Shown here: piece after piece, positions 3,961 to 5,667 of the stretch
How positions within the stretch are numbered: position 1 is the first letter of the stretch
How the letters are laid out: the number at the start of each line of letters is the position of its first letter
DNA from: Thermus sp. JCM 17653
Lineage (GTDB): Bacteria; Deinococcota; Deinococci; Deinococcales; Thermaceae
Assembly (NCBI GenBank): GCA_001311585.1
Contig: BBBN01000113.1
Span: 1 to 5,667, forward strand
Reading direction: 5' to 3'
DNA length: 5,667 bases
The notes under the pieces: model-generated
The model's database searches: none
The model's input: the letters and a program-made list of their open reading frames with translations, nothing else
What the model was told of the DNA's origin: nothing
Translations under genes and position numbers: made by a program

Positions 3961-5667
3961 ATGGACCGCATCGTCATCCGGGGCGCGAGGGAGCACAACC
4001 TCAAGAACATCAGCCTCGAGCTCCCCCGGGGCAAGTTCATCGTGATCACCGGGGTCTCGGGGTCGGGGAAAAGCACCCTGGCCTTTGACACCCTCTACGC
4101 CGAGGGGCAAAGGCGCTACGTGGAGAGCCTCTCCAGCTACGCCCGGCAGTTCCTCGGGGTCATGGACAAGCCCGAGGTGGAAAGCATCGAGGGGCTCTCC
4201 CCCGCCATCTCCATTGACCAGAAGACCACCAGCCACAACCCTCGCTCCACCGTGGGCACGGTGACGGAGATCCACGACTACCTGCGCCTCCTCTTCGCCC
4301 GCGTGGGCCAGGCCTACTGCCCCGAGTGCGGCCGCCCCATAGAGAAGCAGTCGGCCAGCGAGATCACCGACCGCCTCCTCAGGCGCCCCCCGGGCACCCG
4401 GGCCATCCTCATGGCCCCCCTGGTGCGGGGAAGGAAGGGGGAGTACAAGAAGCTCTTCCAGCAGCTCATGAAGGAGGCTACGCCCGGGTGCGGGTGGACG
4501 GGGTCATCTACCTCTTAGAGGAAGCCCAGGGCCTCAACCTGGAGAAGTACGAGAAACACGACATAGACCTGGTGATTGACCGGGTGGCCCTCAGAGAGGA
4601 GGAACGGCCCCGCATCGCCGAGGCGGTGGAGCTCGCCCTCCTCCGGGGGGAAGGCTCATGCGGGTCCTCTTCCCGGACACCGGGGAGGAGGAGCTCTTCT
4701 CCGAGAAGTTCGCCTGCCCCGAGCACGGCTCGGTCCTGGAGGAGCTGGAGCCCCGCGTCTTCTCCTTCAACGCCCCCTACGGCGCCTGCCCCGCCTGCTC
4801 GGGCCTTGGGTACAAGCAGGAGTTTGACCCGGCCCTCATCGTGAACCCCGAGCTCTCCCTGGCCGAGGGGGCTATCCTCCCCTGGTCCCGGGGGAGGGAC
4901 ACGGGGCGGAGCTACCTGTGGGAGCGGTTAAGGGCCTGGCGGAGCACCTGGCTTTGACCTCAAGACCCCCTTCAAGGACCTGCCGGAGGCCGCAAAGAAG
5001 GCCGTGCTCTACGGGCTCCCGGAGCCCTTTGAAGTGGTCTTCCGCCGGGGGGGCAAGGAGACCTTCCGGGTGGAGGTGCACTACGAGGGGGTCATTCCCT
5101 GGCTGGAAAAGCGCTACCAGGAGGCGGACTCCGAGGGGGTGAGGGAGGCCCTCGAGGCCTTCATGTCCCTGAAGCCCTGCCCGGTCTGCGGGGGCACCCG
5201 GTACAAGAAGGAGGTGCTCTCGGTGAAGGTAGCGGACAAGAACATCGCCGAGGTCTCCGCGCTCCCCGTGCGGGAGGCCCTGGAGTTCTTCCGCACCCTG
5301 GAGGAGAAGCTTCCCCCCTTCCAGGCCCAGATCGCCCAGCCCATCCTGCGGGAAATCGTGGAGCGGCTGGGGTTTCTGGTGGACGTGGGCCTGGACTACC
5401 TCACCCTGGACCGGGCGGCCAACACCCTCTCCGGGGGGGAAGCCCAAAGGATCCGCCTGGCCACCCAGGTGGGCTCGGGCCTCACCGGGGTGCTCTACGT
5501 GCTGGACGAGCCCAGCATCGGCCTCCACCCCCGGGACAACCAGCGCCTCATCGCCACCCTGAAGCGCCTCCAGGCCCTGGGGAACACCCTCATCGTGGTG
5601 GAGCACGACGAGGAGACCATGCGGGCCGCGGACTGGATCGTGGACATGGGGCCGGGGGCGGGGATCC
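3961..5667 (+). CDS. uvrA: UvrA, excision-repair ABC ATPase, N-terminal ~570 residues (3' end cut by window, frameshifted)
   Basis: UvrA is the damage-recognition ATPase of nucleotide excision repair; a dimer scans DNA and loads UvrB. The N-terminus [20 protein letters not shown] aligns closely with E. coli UvrA as recalled. Visible in order: Walker [10 protein letters not shown] (31-39), CPEC (120-123), a zinc-site pair CPEH (253-256) and CPAC (277-280), CPVC (408-411), the ABC signature [12 protein letters not shown] (491-502), Walker [14 protein letters not shown] (512-524) and the H-loop VVEHD (547-551). The window ends at GPGAG, so the second ATPase half is missing (the family is about 950 residues). 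Four one-base losses interrupt it: GG at 4476-4477, the stretch 4645-4657, CC at 4935-4936 and GG at 4950-4951. Restoring one base at each gives a continuous 570-residue read. From 4953 to the end the frame is open. Such clean register on each side argues for sequence error, not decay. It follows vapC by 40 bp with its own promoter. Confidence 0.95.

Noticed and set aside
4872..5606. A 244-codon open frame on the minus strand inside uvrA
   Set aside because: It is antisense to well-conserved UvrA sequence, with Gly/Leu/His-rich shadow composition and no recognisable domain.
1..5667. CRISPR array, insertion sequence or phage attachment site
   Set aside because: No spaced repeats, transposase-like coding or terminal inverted repeats were seen on either strand; the tRNA 3' end is not duplicated in the window.

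Overview
The window looks like chromosomal DNA from a Thermus-type bacterium (Thermaceae). It is very GC-rich, with coding third positions almost all G or C. Its CsaA, SIS-isomerase, VapBC and UvrA proteins read as Thermus-like, and several start codons sit directly behind a -10 box, the leaderless style common in Deinococcus-Thermus. This assignment rests on recalled family knowledge, not on a database search.

Layout. 1-928 (+): 3' part of a lysozyme-fold / lytic-transglycosylase-like gene. 925-1636 (-): a two-gene operon of a small DUF2892 membrane protein and a DUF402 (nucleoside di/triphosphatase-like) protein, coupled by a GTGA stop/start overlap. 1704-1780 (+): a complete tRNA with CAU anticodon, most likely the lysidine-modified tRNA-Ile2. 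1825-2153 (+): csaA, a tRNA-binding-domain protein. 2157-2184: a 12-bp perfect hairpin between convergent genes. 2251-3294 (-): a GlmS-type double-SIS sugar-phosphate isomerase/deaminase without a glutaminase domain. 3309-3920 (+): a vapBC toxin-antitoxin pair. 3961-5667 (+): the first ~570 codons of uvrA (nucleotide excision repair), cut by the window end.

Almost every long gene is broken by single-base frameshifts. Eleven can be placed and a twelfth is likely. Most are explained by one lost base in a short G or C run, and the protein resumes in register on the other side. Because they hit unrelated genes, including the housekeeping gene uvrA, I read them as sequencing or assembly errors rather than a field of pseudogenes. 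The gene calls below are reconstructions across these breaks.

The most interesting structure is the 31-bp gap between the SIS gene and vapB. Two extended -10 promoters point away from each other with exact dyad symmetry around the palindrome TAGCATGCTA, each followed by 6 nt and then an ATG. This looks like a compact divergent, leaderless promoter/operator. No clearly new multi-gene system is visible; the genes otherwise are known families in ordinary arrangement.
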